Notes under the pieces: generated by a model | Told to the model about the DNA's origin: nothing | What the model saw: the letters and a program-made list of their open reading frames with translations, nothing else | The model's database searches: none | Made by a program: the position numbers and the translations under genes | Part shown: piece by piece, positions 7,847 through 17,036 of the stretch | Position numbering within the stretch: position 1 is the stretch's first letter | Layout of the letters: each line of letters opens with the position of its first letter | Assembly: GCA_965248075.1 (NCBI GenBank) | Contig: CBDFIL010000002.1 | Coordinates: forward strand, 434,001-498,000 | Source of the DNA: VXNE01 sp965248075 | Lineage (GTDB): Bacteria > Pseudomonadota > Gammaproteobacteria > Pseudomonadales > Azotimanducaceae | Reading direction: 5' to 3' | DNA length: 64,000 nucleotides

Positions 7847-9676
7847 ATGGTGGAGTCCGACCGGTTCGACCCGGAGCCGTTCCTTGCATCCCTGACCAGG
7901 AAGCCCGGCGTCTATCGCATGCTCGGCGCCGACGGCGGCGTGCTCTACGTCGGCAAGGCCCGCAACCTCAAGGCCCGGGTCTCGAGCTATTTCCGGGCGT
8001 CCGGCCTCACCGCGAAGACCATGGCGCTGGTGTCGAAGATCGCCGCCGTCCAGATCACCGTCACGCGCAGCGAGACCGAGGCGCTCCTCCTCGAGCAGAG
8101 CCTCGTCAAGGAAGATCGTCCGCCGTACAACGTCGTCCTGCGCGACGACAAGTCGTATCCGTACATCCATCTCACGGACCACACCGACTATCCGCGCCTC
8201 ACGTTCCACCGCGGCGCGAAGAAGAAGACCGGCCGCTACTTCGGCCCGTTTCCGAGCGCTTACGCGGTGCGGGACAGCCTGAACATCCTGCAGAAGCTGT
8301 TCCGCATCCGCTCCTGCGAGGACGGCTTCTTCCGGAACCGGTCGCGGCCGTGTCTGCAGTACCAGATCCACCGCTGCAGCGGACCCTGCGTGGGGCTCGT
8401 CGACCCGGCACAGTACGCCGACGACGTGCGGCTCGCGGTGCTGTTCCTCGAAGGGTCGAGCCGCACCGTCCTGCAGGAGTTCAAGCAGAAGATGGAGGCG
8501 GCCTCGGCGGATCTCGACTTCGAGCGCGCGGCGAAGTACCGGGACCAGATCTCGCATCTGCGCCGCGTCCAGGAGAACCAGTACGTCCACGGCGCGGCCG
8601 GCGACGTGGACGCCTTCGGCATCTCCCTCGCCGGGGGGCACGCCTGCGTGCAGGGGCTCTTCGTACGGGACGGACGCGTGCTCGGACAGCGCGCCTGGTT
8701 TCCGAGGAACGATCTCGACATCGACGCCGGCGCGCTCCTGTCGGCGTTCCTGTCGCAGTACTACTTCGGCGGCGCGGAGCGCGAGATCCCGCGCAGCGTC
8801 ATCGTGTCGGTGCCGCCGACGGACCGGGAGGTGCTCGCCGCAGCGCTCACGGAGAAGGCTGGCCGCAAGGTGGGGGTCGTCGCGGGGCCGCGCGGCCAGC
8901 GGGCGCGGTGGCTCGAGATGGCCCAGCAGAATGCGGAACTCGCGATCGGCTCGTTCGTCGCGGACCGCAAGAACGTCTTCGCCCGGTTCGTCGAGCTGCA
9001 GGAATGCCTCGAGTTCGCCGACGTCCCGCGCCGCATCGAGTGCTTCGACATCAGCCACACGTCCGGCGGCGACACGGTTGGCTCGTGCGTGGTCTTCGAC
9101 ACGAACGGTCCGCTCAAGTCCGACTACCGGCGTTTCAACATCGAGGGCATCACGCCCGGGGATGACTTCGCCGCCATGGAGCAGGCCCTGCGGCGCCGCT
9201 ACCGGCGCCTGAAGCAGGGCGAGGCGCCGTTTCCGGACGTGCTCGTCATCGACGGCGGTCTCGGCCAGGTACGGCGGGCGGCGGGCGTGCTCGCGGAACT
9301 GCAGGTGGAGGACGTGCGGCTGCTCGGGATCGCCAAGGGCGCATCCCGCAAACCTGGCCTCGAGCGGATCCTGACCGACGAGGGGGAGGAGATCGTGCTG
9401 CCTCCGAACGGCGGCGCCTTCCATCTGCTGCAGCACGTGCGCGACGAAGCGCATCGGTTCGCGATCACCGGACACCGCGGCCGGCGCCGCAAGCGCCAGC
9501 GCCGGTCGGAACTCGATGGCATCCCGGGCGTCGGCCCCAAGCGCAAGCGCGAACTGCTCGCGCACTTCGGTTCCGTCGCCGGTATCAAGGGGGCGAGCGC
9601 GGAGGAGATCGCCAAGGCGCCGGGGGTCAGCCGCAAGCTGGCGGAGACGGTGTTCGAGGCCTTGCACGCGGTTTAG
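7847..9676 (+). CDS. uvrC: Excinuclease ABC subunit C
   Basis: Makes both incisions in nucleotide excision repair with UvrB. The protein has 609 residues and all expected parts: N-terminal GIY-YIG nuclease (PGVYRMLGADGGVLYVGKA), the cysteine-bearing NRSRPCLQYQIHRCSGPC, a UVR helix region (MEAASADLDFERAAKYRDQI), the RNase H-like nuclease (ECFDISHTSGGDTVGSCVVF and VLVIDGGLGQ) and C-terminal helix-hairpin-helix motifs (IPGVGPKRKRELL). Normally pgsA would follow directly; here it is 9.6 kb away. Five consecutive hairpins follow the stop. Confidence 0.97.
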   Translation: MVESDRFDPEPFLASLTRKPGVYRMLGADGGVLYVGKARNLKARVSSYFRASGLTAKTMALVSKIAAVQITVTRSETEALLLEQSLVKEDRPPYNVVLRDDKSYPYIHLTDHTDYPRLTFHRGAKKKTGRYFGPFPSAYAVRDSLNILQKLFRIRSCEDGFFRNRSRPCLQYQIHRCSGPCVGLVDPAQYADDVRLAVLFLEGSSRTVLQEFKQKMEAASADLDFERAAKYRDQISHLRRVQENQYVHGAAGDVDAFGISLAGGHACVQGLFVRDGRVLGQRAWFPRNDLDIDAGALLSAFLSQYYFGGAEREIPRSVIVSVPPTDREVLAAALTEKAGRKVGVVAGPRGQRARWLEMAQQNAELAIGSFVADRKNVFARFVELQECLEFADVPRRIECFDISHTSGGDTVGSCVVFDTNGPLKSDYRRFNIEGITPGDDFAAMEQALRRRYRRLKQGEAPFPDVLVIDGGLGQVRRAAGVLAELQVEDVRLLGIAKGASRKPGLERILTDEGEEIVLPPNGGAFHLLQHVRDEAHRFAITGHRGRRRKRQRRSELDGIPGVGPKRKRELLAHFGSVAGIKGASAEEIAKAPGVSRKLAETVFEALHAV

Positions 9677-9820
9677 GGCAGCTCTGATTTATCAGGGCTG
9701 CCCCTGCGGTACAGGGATGTACCGCCATGTTCAATGGCGTAAGCCGTTGAATATGCGAGCAAAACGAAACCGCGCTTTTGTTTTGCGCGGCTGAACAAGT
9801 TCAGGAATGAACTTGTTCAG
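9676..9820. terminator. Cluster of five consecutive hairpins after uvrC
   Basis: Inverted repeats occur at 9676-9703 (GGGCAGCTCTGAT arms), 9706-9725 (GCGGTAC), 9730-9751 (TTCAATGGC), 9770-9790 (CCGCGC) and 9791-9820 (13-base arms CTGAACAAGTTCA, 4-base loop). The first starts in the uvrC stop codon and probably terminates transcription. The rest resemble stacked REP-like units of unrelated sequence. Confidence 0.65.
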
Positions 9821-9868
9821 AGGTTTCTTGGGGGATTGCCGCGCACCGCGCCACAGAAGGGGGAAGCC

Positions 9869-11114
9869 ATGAGCGAGGAACCACGACCGGAACGGCAGTT
9901 CGAATACTCGCCGGGGCAGTCGCGGACGGCCGGGGAGAGGCTGCTCGCGCAGATCGATGCCGTCCTGCCGCTGGTGGAGGAACAGGCGGCGGCGACCGAG
10001 CGGCTCGGCAGGGTGCCCGATGCGGTAGTGGACGCGCTCTCGGCGGCCGGCATGTTCCGGGCGGTCACCCCATGCCAGTATGGCGGACTCGAGGTGGATC
10101 CGGCCCTTCGAGGCGGCGTACCGGATCGCTTCCCGGTGCGCATCGAGCGGCTGGTTCGCCGCCCTGGTGTCGATCCACAACTGGCAGATGGCGCATCTCG
10201 GCGAGGAGGCCCAGGACGCGTACTTCGCGACCGGGCCGGACACCCGCTCGTCGAGTTCCTACGCGCCGACGGGGACGGCCGAGTCAGCTCCCGGCGGCTT
10301 TCGCCTGAGCGGACGCTGGGACTTCAGCAGCGGCGTGGACCACGCGCAGTGGGCCATTCTCGGCGCCGTGATCGGCGATGTGGGCGAACCCGAGTTCAGG
10401 AGCTTCGTCGTCCCCCGGCGCGACCTTGAGATCGATCACGATAGCTGGCAGGTGACCGGACTGCGCGGCACCGGCAGCAAGTCCGTCGTCCTGGACGACG
10501 TCTACGTCCCGGACCACATGACGCACCGGATCGTCGACGTGCACGAACGCAGCGAACCCGGCATGCGGGTCAACGACCGGCCGCTGTTCCGCGTCCCCTG
10601 GCTGTCCGCCTTCTGGTACGCGATCGGCGCCACGGCGATCGGCGCGGCGCGCGGTGGACTGGAGGCCTTCCTCGACATCAACCGGGCCCGGGTCGCAGCC
10701 TCCACGCGGCGGCCCGCCGCGGGAAACCCCTTCGTGCACCTGCGCGTCGCCGCGGCCCAGGCCAAGGTCGACCTCCATCACGCGCGCATGCGGCAGAACT
10801 GGACCGAGATGTTCGATGCCGTTTGCGACGCACCCGAGTGTTCGCGCCTGCTCGCGAAGCGTTCCCGATACGAGGCGTCCAGCGCCGTCATCGACTGCTT
10901 CCACGCCCTCGGCGCCGTCTACGAGAACGCCGGCGGCGACGTGATCCGGGCAGGGCACCCCGTGCAGCGTTTCTACCGCGACCTCATGGCCATGACCAAC
11001 CACCCGGCGGGGAATGTGGACCGGATGGCCACGCTCTACGCCCAGGAACTGCTCCACCTGCCGGACCGGCCGTTCGACCGGACGCAGATGGGATCGCTCG
11101 CGATCTCTGCCTGA
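9869..11114 (+). pseudogene. Acyl-CoA-dehydrogenase-like flavin monooxygenase, frameshifted
   Basis: The N-terminal part (MSEEPRPERQ..., start 9869 after GAAGGGGG) reads to YGGLEVDP near 10105, then the frame shifts by one base and continues as FEAAYRIASRCASSGW to the stop at 11114. Joined, it gives about 415 residues with the group D flavin monooxygenase pattern (HsaA/HpaB-like): WFAALVSIHNW, DFSSGVDHAQWAILGA, TGLRGTGSKSVVLDDVYVP and the C-terminal HALGAVYENAGGDVI. Such enzymes hydroxylate aromatic rings with reduced flavin from a partner reductase. One missing base explains the break; it could be a sequencing error or real decay. Confidence 0.8.
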
Positions 11115-11213
11115 CGGCGGCGCCCCCACCGGCCGCGCATGACAGCAGCGCCTCGGGTCGCTTACGCTCACCGTCCCGCTCTTGTCCCGATGGAAGCCCC
11201 GATGGAAGCCCCG

Positions 11214-12611
11214 ATGAACGAACTGTGGAGACGAACCGCCGGCGAACTGGCCGCCCTCATCCGCAGCGGCGAGGTATCGAGCCGCGAAGTGGTGCAAGCG
11301 CATCTCGCGCGCATCGACGAGGTCAACCCGGTCGTCAACGCCGTGGTCAACCGGCTCGACGACGCCGCCCTCGCCGCCGCGGATGCCGCGGACGCGGTGC
11401 CGCTCGCGGAGCGCACCGGCCCGCTGCACGGCGTGCCGTTCACCATCAAGGAGAACATCGACTGCGTCGGCTCGCCGACCACCCAGGGCGTACCCGCGTT
11501 CGCGAACACGCTGCCCGAGCGGGATGCGGCGATCGTCGACCGCATGAAGCGGGCAGGGGGGATTCCGCTCGGCCGCACGAACCTGCCGGAGATGGGCTCG
11601 CGCCTCGACACCGACAATCCGCTGCGCGGCCGCACGCGCAACCCCTGGAACGGCAACCTGACGCCGGGCGGCTCGAGCGGCGGCGAGGCGGCGGCACTGG
11701 CGACGGGCATGACGCCGTTCGGCCTCGGCAACGACATCGGCGGCTCGCTGCGCAATCCGGCCTACTGCTGCGGGATCGCCTCCCTGAAGCCGACGGTGGG
11801 GCGCATTCCGCTGGCGGCCGTGAACTCCGGCGAGTACGGCGGCATGGCGAACGCGCTCCTCACCGACGGACCGATGGCGCGTTCCGTCGCGGATCTCAGG
11901 CTCGGCCTCTCCATCCTGGCCGGGCGCGACCGGCGCGATCCGCAGTCGGTCGATGCGCCCCTGACCGGCCCGGTACCGGCACGGCCGCGCGCCGCACTGG
12001 TCACGAAGATCCCGGGCTGCGAGCTGCCGGCGGCCACCGTGTCGGAAATCGAGCGCGCGGGACGCGTGCTTGCCGATCGGGGCTGGGAAGTCGAGGCGGC
12101 CGAGGCGCCGGAACTCGACCGCGTCAACGACATCTGGGGCAAGGTGATCACGTACGACTCCGACGTCACCTTCGCGGAGATGAAGGCGGTGGTACAGCCC
12201 GCCGTCTACGACTACCTGGTCGAGATGGACGCACGCTTCGACGCCCGCAGCACATCGAACGCCGTGATACACGGCGAGCGGCAGCGGCTCCGTGCACTCT
12301 GGTCGGAGTGGCTGACCGACTATACCGTTGCTATCGGCCCGACCTGGACCTGCACGCCCTGGCCGATCGACTCTGATCTCGATCCCGAGTCAGGGATGGA
12401 CCTACTGCTCGACACCATCCGCTTCATCACGCCCGGCAACGTGCTGGGCATTCCGGGCGTGGCGCTGCCGACGGGCGTCGCCGATGGACTGGCGACCGGT
12501 ATCCAGGTGTACGCGGAACTCTATCGCGAGGATCTCTGCCTGATGGCGGCCGAGGCGATCGAGGCCCAGAGCCCGATGCCGACGCCCATCGATCCCGTGC
12601 CCTGGGAATAA
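11214..12611 (+). CDS. Amidase-signature family hydrolase (intact copy)
   Basis: A 465-residue amidase with the Ser-cisSer-Lys triad: K79 in PFTIKENID, S154 in PGGSSGGEAAAL and S178 in GNDIGGSLRNPA. This family hydrolyses amide bonds of varied substrates, and the C-terminal TWTCTPWPIDSDL and GIPGVALPTGVADGLATGIQ are conserved with its paralogues here. The start is set at ATG 11214 by alignment with the second copy (MNALCRR). Two further in-frame ATGs lie just upstream in a 12-base repeat encoding MEAPMEAP, so the true start could be up to eight residues earlier. It is the only intact member of a four-copy family in this region. Confidence 0.88.
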   Translation: MNELWRRTAGELAALIRSGEVSSREVVQAHLARIDEVNPVVNAVVNRLDDAALAAADAADAVPLAERTGPLHGVPFTIKENIDCVGSPTTQGVPAFANTLPERDAAIVDRMKRAGGIPLGRTNLPEMGSRLDTDNPLRGRTRNPWNGNLTPGGSSGGEAAALATGMTPFGLGNDIGGSLRNPAYCCGIASLKPTVGRIPLAAVNSGEYGGMANALLTDGPMARSVADLRLGLSILAGRDRRDPQSVDAPLTGPVPARPRAALVTKIPGCELPAATVSEIERAGRVLADRGWEVEAAEAPELDRVNDIWGKVITYDSDVTFAEMKAVVQPAVYDYLVEMDARFDARSTSNAVIHGERQRLRALWSEWLTDYTVAIGPTWTCTPWPIDSDLDPESGMDLLLDTIRFITPGNVLGIPGVALPTGVADGLATGIQVYAELYREDLCLMAAEAIEAQSPMPTPIDPVPWE

Positions 12612-12623
12612 GGACGGCCAACC

Positions 12624-14018
12624 ATGAACGCACTCTGTCGGAGAACGGCCAGCGAATTGGCTGAACTCATCCGATCGGGCGAAGTATCGAGCCGGGAGGT
12701 CGTGGAGGCGCATCTCGCGCGCATCGACGAGGTCAACCCAGCGGTCAACGCCGTAGTCCAGCGCATCGACGAGAGCGCCCTGGACGGGGCCGATGCGGCG
12801 GACGCGGTGCCTGCCGCCGAGCGCACCGGCCCGCTGCACGGCGTGCCGTTCACCATCAAGGAGAACATCGACTGCGTCGGCTCGCCGACCACCCATGGCG
12901 TACCCGCCTTCGCGAACACGCTGCCCGAGCGGGATGCAGCGATCGTCGACCGCATGAAAAGGGCAGGAGGGATTCCGCTCGGCCGCACGAACCTGGCAGA
13001 GATGGGCTCACGTCTGGATACCGACAACCCGCTGCACGGCCGCACGCGCAACCCCTGGAACGGCCACCTGACGCCGGGCGGCTCGAGCGGCGGCGAGGTG
13101 GCGGCGCTGGCGACGGGCATGACGCCGTTCGGTCTCGGCAACGACATCGGCGGCTCGCTGCGCAATCCGGCCTACTGCTGCGGGATCGCCTCCCTGAAGC
13201 CGACGGTGGGGCGCATTCCGCTGTCGGTCGTGAACTCGGGTGAGTACGGCGGCATGTCCCACGCGCTCATCGCCGACGGGCCGATGGCGCGTTCCGTGGC
13301 GGATCTGCGGCTCGGCCTGTCGGTGATGGCCGCCGGCACCCGAGCGATCCGCAATCCGTCGACGCGCCCCTGGCCGGACCCGTGCCGGAGCGCCTGCGGG
13401 CGGCGCTCGTGACGCGGGTCCCCGGCGTCGCACTGCCGGCCGCGACCGTCGCCGAGATCGAGCGGGCCGGACGCGTCCTCGCGGCCCGGGGCTGGGAGGT
13501 GGAGGAAACCCAGGCGCCGGAGCTCGACCGCGTCAACGAGATCTGGGGCAAGCTTCTGATGTCAGATTTCGAAGTGGGCATCGAGGACATGCGGCCGGTC
13601 GTGCGACCCGTCGTGCTCGCCTGCTTGAAGCGCATCGTCGACCGCTTCGATCCGGGCACGATGACGAACACGCTCCTGCACAACCGAGCGGGCGCGCCTG
13701 CGCGCCCTGTGGTCGGCGTGGCTGACGGACTACACCGTCGCCGTCGGCCCGACGTGGACGTGCACGCCCTGGCCTATCGATACGGATCTCGATCCCGACA
13801 TCGGCACGGAGACTTTCCTCAGGACCGTCCGCTTCATCGCCCCGGGCAACGTGCTGGGCATCCCCGCGGTGGCCCTGCCTACCGGCGTCGCCGACGGACT
13901 GGCGACGGGCGTTCAGGTCTACGCGGAGCTGTACCGCGAGGATCTCTGCCTGATGGCGGAGGCGATCGAGGCCCAGAGCCCGATGCCGACGCCCATCGAC
14001 CCCGTGCCCTGGGAATAA
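12624..14018 (+). pseudogene. Amidase paralogue 2, two frameshifts
   Basis: Starts MNALCRRTASELAELIR at 12624, twelve bases after copy 1, and is nearly identical to it through SVADLRLGLSVMAAG. The frame breaks near 13340, resumes as RAALVTRVPGVALPAATVAE, and breaks again near 13685, after which the third frame reads RALWSAWLTDYTVAVGPTWT through to PTPIDPVPWE and TAA at 14018. The triad residues are all still encoded, but no full-length product can be made. Very high identity to copy 1 in the first 650 bases indicates a recent tandem duplication or gene conversion. Confidence 0.88.
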
Positions 14019-14030
14019 GGACGGCCAACC

Positions 14031-14218
14031 GCGGCGTACCGGCCTTCGCCAACGCCCTGCCGGAATGCGACGCCGTCATCGTCGCGCGCATGAAGCGGGC
14101 GGACGGCATTCCCCTCGGGCGCACCAATCTGCCGGAGATGGGTTCGTGGCTCGACACGGACAACCCGCTGCGGGGCAACGACATCGGCGGATCACTGCGC
14201 AATCCGGCCTACTGCTGA
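14031..14218 (+). pseudogene. Amidase paralogue 3, short internal remnant
   Basis: Follows directly after the copy-2 stop in the same AAGGACGGCCAACC spacer that precedes copy 2, but lacks the first 90 codons. It reads GVPAFANALPECDAV, RMKRADGIPLGRTNLPEMG, and then jumps from DTDNPLRG to NDIGGSLRNPAYC, losing the cis-serine segment, and ends at TGA. The spacer shows that the tandem array once held at least a third full gene. Confidence 0.85.
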
Positions 14219-14577
14219 CCCGGTGTAGGGGACGCCCTTGTGCTAGCCGTTCGTTATTTGGTGGCATTCTGGCCTGAAAGCCAGCAAAAACGGTCCTTCC
14301 GGGCCTTTCCTAAAGTGGCACAACTGGCAGACCGTAGAGTGTTTCGGCGGGTAGGCCGCGTTCCGACTCGACCCGCATCAGCGGGCAGGTAGGCGGCGCG
14401 ATGCGGTGCCCTCCTGTAGCTCGACACAGCGTATCGGGCACCAGCATCGGGGGCGTTGTCATGGACGGCCACCCGCCCCGCCGCTAGAATGCGCGCCCCC
14501 GGCGCGGGTTGGGGGGCGGCGCCTGACATGGCGCGCGCCCCTGGCTATCTCGACGCATGCCGACAAGGTGACATGCC

Positions 14578-14874
14578 ATGGACGCACAACTCGACCCCCT
14601 GCTCGTCGAGCACCGGGAGGCGCTCCTCACCATAGCCAAGCGCCGCGGGCTCGCCAACGTGCGCGTGTTCGGGTCGATGGCCCGGGGGGATGCGCATGCG
14701 GAGAGCGACGTGGATCTGCTGGTCGAACTGCTGCCAGACGCCAGCGGGCTGGCGCTCGGCGGAATGATGGGCGACGCCGAGCGGCTGCTCGGACGGCGGG
14801 TCGACGTCGTGACCATCGCCGCGCTGGCGCCGGCGATCCGCGCGCGCGCGTTGCGGGACGCGGTGCCGCTGTGA
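14578..14874 (+). CDS. mntA: MNT-domain nucleotidyltransferase antitoxin (MntA-like)
   Basis: A 98-residue minimal nucleotidyltransferase. The signature GSMARGDAHAESDVDLLVE is the GSx10DxD motif (residues 37-53), which binds nucleotide and metal. Proteins of this type AMPylate their HEPN partner to silence it. The stop codon overlaps the start of the HEPN gene by four bases (GTGA), the classic arrangement of this toxin-antitoxin class. A run of about 300 bases before it is non-coding and may hold its promoter; a start at ATG 14578 agrees with the family length. Confidence 0.88.
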   Translation: MDAQLDPLLVEHREALLTIAKRRGLANVRVFGSMARGDAHAESDVDLLVELLPDASGLALGGMMGDAERLLGRRVDVVTIAALAPAIRARALRDAVPL

Positions 14875-15245
14875 TCCCCGGACCAGAGGCGGACAGCACC
14901 CTACTGGACGATATCGCCGAGCGCATACGGCGCATTGACGAGTTCACCGGGGGCAGGGCACAGACCATCGAAGCCTCGCTGCTCGTGCAGGACGCGGTGC
15001 TCCGCAACCTCCAGACGCTGTCGGAGTCCACGAGCCGACTGAGCGATGCGATCAAGGATACCGAGCCCGACATCCCCTGGGACGACATCAAGAAATTCAG
15101 GAACGTGGTGACGCACGACTACCTCAATGTCGACCTAGACAGCGTCCGGCGCGTGATCGAGAGCAACTTGCCGCCACTGGGGGAGGCGATCACGAGGATG
15201 GCCCTGCCCTCGCATGGGAGTCTTACGCGACGACAGATGAACTGA
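14871..15245 (+). CDS. hepT: HEPN-domain RNase toxin (HepT-like, DUF86)
   Basis: A 124-residue all-alpha protein with the HEPN catalytic motif R-x4-H-x-Y in KKFRNVVTHDYLNVD (RNVVTHDY). The tyrosine is the residue AMPylated by the MNT partner in known systems. GTG 14871 overlaps the mntA stop, giving translational coupling and a normal length for the family. Conserved DDIAERIRRI at the N terminus and DIPWDDIKKFRN before the motif support the assignment. Predicted to act as an RNase when freed. The motif is intact. Confidence 0.88.
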   Translation: MIPGPEADSTLLDDIAERIRRIDEFTGGRAQTIEASLLVQDAVLRNLQTLSESTSRLSDAIKDTEPDIPWDDIKKFRNVVTHDYLNVDLDSVRRVIESNLPPLGEAITRMALPSHGSLTRRQMN

Positions 15246-15324
15246 CAGTGGAGACGTCCCGGATATGGTGGCTGTGCGCAGCCGACGTGGAGTTGTCTGG
15301 GCGGCAGGTCAAGGTCTGCCTGAC

Positions 15325-16570
15325 TAGTAGTTCGTTTCTTAAATTAGTTTACAAACTGGCGATGCCGATGCATGATGCTGGCCCGATCCAATCAGGGAGC
15401 GGGACATGGCCAGACGAACAGAGCGCGCGGCGTTGGAGTTGTCGGAGTCGGATCGCGAGATGCTGACGACGTTGAGCCGCTCGGCGACGGCGCAGGCGCG
15501 CGAGGTAACACGAGCGAAGGTGCTGCTGAGGTACGCGGCGGGGTTGTCGATCTCGCAGATACAGCGGGAAGTCGGCGTGTCGCGCCCAACCATCTACAAA
15601 TGTGTCGACAAGGCGTTGGCGGCGGGCGTGCGCACCGGCTTGAGAGATCGTTACCACCGCCCGCGGGAGCCCGAGATTCTGCCGGACGCAAAAGCCTGGG
15701 TGGTCAGCGTGGCATGTCAGCAACCCAAGGCGCTGGGTCTGGCGGCGGAGTTGTGGACGTTGTCGGCATTGGCCGCCCACCTGCAACGCGAAGCCGCGGC
15801 GGCCGGGTTTCCGCGCTTGTCGCGCATTAGCAGGAGCAGCGTCTGGCGTATCCTGCAGGAGCACGATCTGAAGCCGCATCGGGTGCGATACTACCTGGAA
15901 CGTCGCGACCCGGAGTTCGACCGCAAGATGCGCGAAGTCCTGATGGTCTATCGCGAGGTGTTCCTGACGCCAGCGCCGCGCGACGCCGCCACGCCGACCA
16001 CCTACACGGTGTCCGTGGACGAGAAGCCCGGCGTACAGGCTATCGGCACCACCGCCCCGGACCTGCCGCCGGTAGCGGGGCAACAGGCGACGCTGTCGCG
16101 CGACTATGAGTACGTGCGCCACGGCACGTTGTCGATTCTCGCCGCGCTGGATTTGCACAGCGGCGAAATCATCGCCGATGTCGAGCCGCGACATCGTAGC
16201 CGCGAGTTCGTCGCCTTGCTGGAGCGCTTGCATCGTCACTATCCGCCCGACGCCGTCATCCGCGTTGTCCTCGACAATCACTCCGCGCACATTTCCCGCG
16301 AGACCATGGCGTACCTGGCGACGCGACCTGGGCGCTTCGAATACGTGCATACCCCGAAACACGGCTCCTGGCTGAACCTGATCGAGTGCGCCTTCTCCAA
16401 AATGGCGCGCACGTTCCTGCACCACATCCGCGTCGCGTCCACCGCGGAACTGAAATCCCGCATCCTCCAAGGCATTGCGGAAATGAACGAAGCGCCCGTG
16501 CAGTTGCGTTGGTGCAACTTCGACCTGGACATCGCATGAAACGTCAACGTTTTAATGGAACTAACTACTA
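15325..16570 (+). mobile_element. IS630-family insertion sequence
   Basis: About 1.24 kb with imperfect inverted ends (CTAGTAGTTCGTTTCTTAAA against CTAGTAGTTAGTTCCATTAA) and a TA at both borders (15325-15326, 16569-16570), the target duplication of this family. The single transposase appears intact, so the element may be active. It is inserted in the small gene after hepT. Confidence 0.9.
15406..16539 (+). CDS. IS630-family transposase
   Basis: A 377-residue transposase. The N-terminal helix-turn-helix reads GLSISQIQREVGVSRPTIYK, followed by a second winged-helix region (SRISRSSVWRILQEHDLKPH). The DDE catalytic domain shows SVDEKPGVQA, VVLDNHSAH and LNLIECAFSKMARTF, giving D, D and E. Length and motif spacing match one-frame IS630 members without programmed frameshifting. 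ATG 15406 lies in GGGACATGGCC with a weak ribosome site. Confidence 0.93.
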   Translation: MARRTERAALELSESDREMLTTLSRSATAQAREVTRAKVLLRYAAGLSISQIQREVGVSRPTIYKCVDKALAAGVRTGLRDRYHRPREPEILPDAKAWVVSVACQQPKALGLAAELWTLSALAAHLQREAAAAGFPRLSRISRSSVWRILQEHDLKPHRVRYYLERRDPEFDRKMREVLMVYREVFLTPAPRDAATPTTYTVSVDEKPGVQAIGTTAPDLPPVAGQQATLSRDYEYVRHGTLSILAALDLHSGEIIADVEPRHRSREFVALLERLHRHYPPDAVIRVVLDNHSAHISRETMAYLATRPGRFEYVHTPKHGSWLNLIECAFSKMARTFLHHIRVASTAELKSRILQGIAEMNEAPVQLRWCNFDLDIA

Positions 16571-16923
16571 GGACGTGCGGGGAGTACGCCGGCGAGATCC
16601 TACAGATCAGCAGCCCCAACACGGCGCTATCACTGGCAGGCGAGACGCATTGCGACAAGGAGGGGTGCTCCCGATACCAAGAGACGCGCCTGCGGTTCGA
16701 CGAAGACGAAAGCGAGCGAAGGGGGTGGGTTGCGGGACAGATTGCGGCCGCGCGACGGGTCGGTGGTAGGTCATCGAACTGCTAACTCGGCGGCACCAAT
16801 CTAAGGCAAACCGATCGGATATCCCTGTAAAGCCCTGATGTATCCGCCTTTTCTTGTGTGAGACGTGCCGGTCCGATCGTTGGTCAAGTCGCCTCAAATG
16901 CCACCAAAAAACGAACGGCCAGG

Positions 16924-17036
16924 CCCTTGTGGCGTCCCGTTTCGAATGCACGCACGGTGCGGGTGACCACAAGATCGCCTTGCCGGCCCGTGCACGATTT
17001 TGAGACGGGACGCCACAAGGGCGTCCCCTACGCGGC
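16924..17036. repeat. REP units with GGGACGCC/GGCGTCCC cores
   Basis: The 5' half-site (CCCTTGTGGCGTCCC) was split by the transposon-like unit. A complete facing copy, GGGACGCCACAAGGGCGTCC, sits at 17008-17027 and reads into the last codons of fetB. Between them are ACGCACGG and GTGCACGA, the spacer words of the REP family. Confidence 0.8.

Larger units (their letters stand above)
15248..16785 (+). pseudogene. Third gene of the MNT/HEPN unit, split by IS630
   Basis: A frame starts at GTG 15248, two bases after the hepT stop, and reads VETSRIWWLCAADVELSG and onward to VCLT, where IS630 interrupts at a TA. After the IS (from 16571) the same frame continues RTCGEYAGEILQISSPNTA through to GGRSSNC and TGA at 16785. 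Removing the IS and one TA restores an unbroken reading frame of about 98 codons. The protein is cysteine-rich (seven in about 98 residues) and not recognised. That the two halves join exactly in frame is good evidence that it was a real gene before the insertion. Confidence 0.65.
14243..16923. mobile_element. Transposon-like unit carrying a MNT/HEPN module
   Basis: The ends are inverted repeats: GCCGTTCGTTATTTGGTGGC at 14246-14265 and GCCACCAAAAAACGAACGGC at 16900-16919. They are bounded by an 8-base direct duplication CCCTTGTG (14235-14242 and 16924-16931; seven or eight bases depending on alignment). Removing the unit restores a REP hairpin GGGGACGCCCTTGTGGCGTC. Inside are a nucleotidyltransferase/HEPN pair, a third small gene and an IS630 inserted into that gene. 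No transposase of its own is visible, so it is non-autonomous or mobilised in trans. Confidence 0.75.

Noticed and set aside
14243..14577. Possible small gene at the left end of the MNT/HEPN unit
   Set aside because: Frames are short, lack ribosome sites and show no coding signal; better read as element end plus promoter region.
15372..16470. Alternative frames inside the IS630 element
   Set aside because: The DDE transposase frame explains the segment fully.
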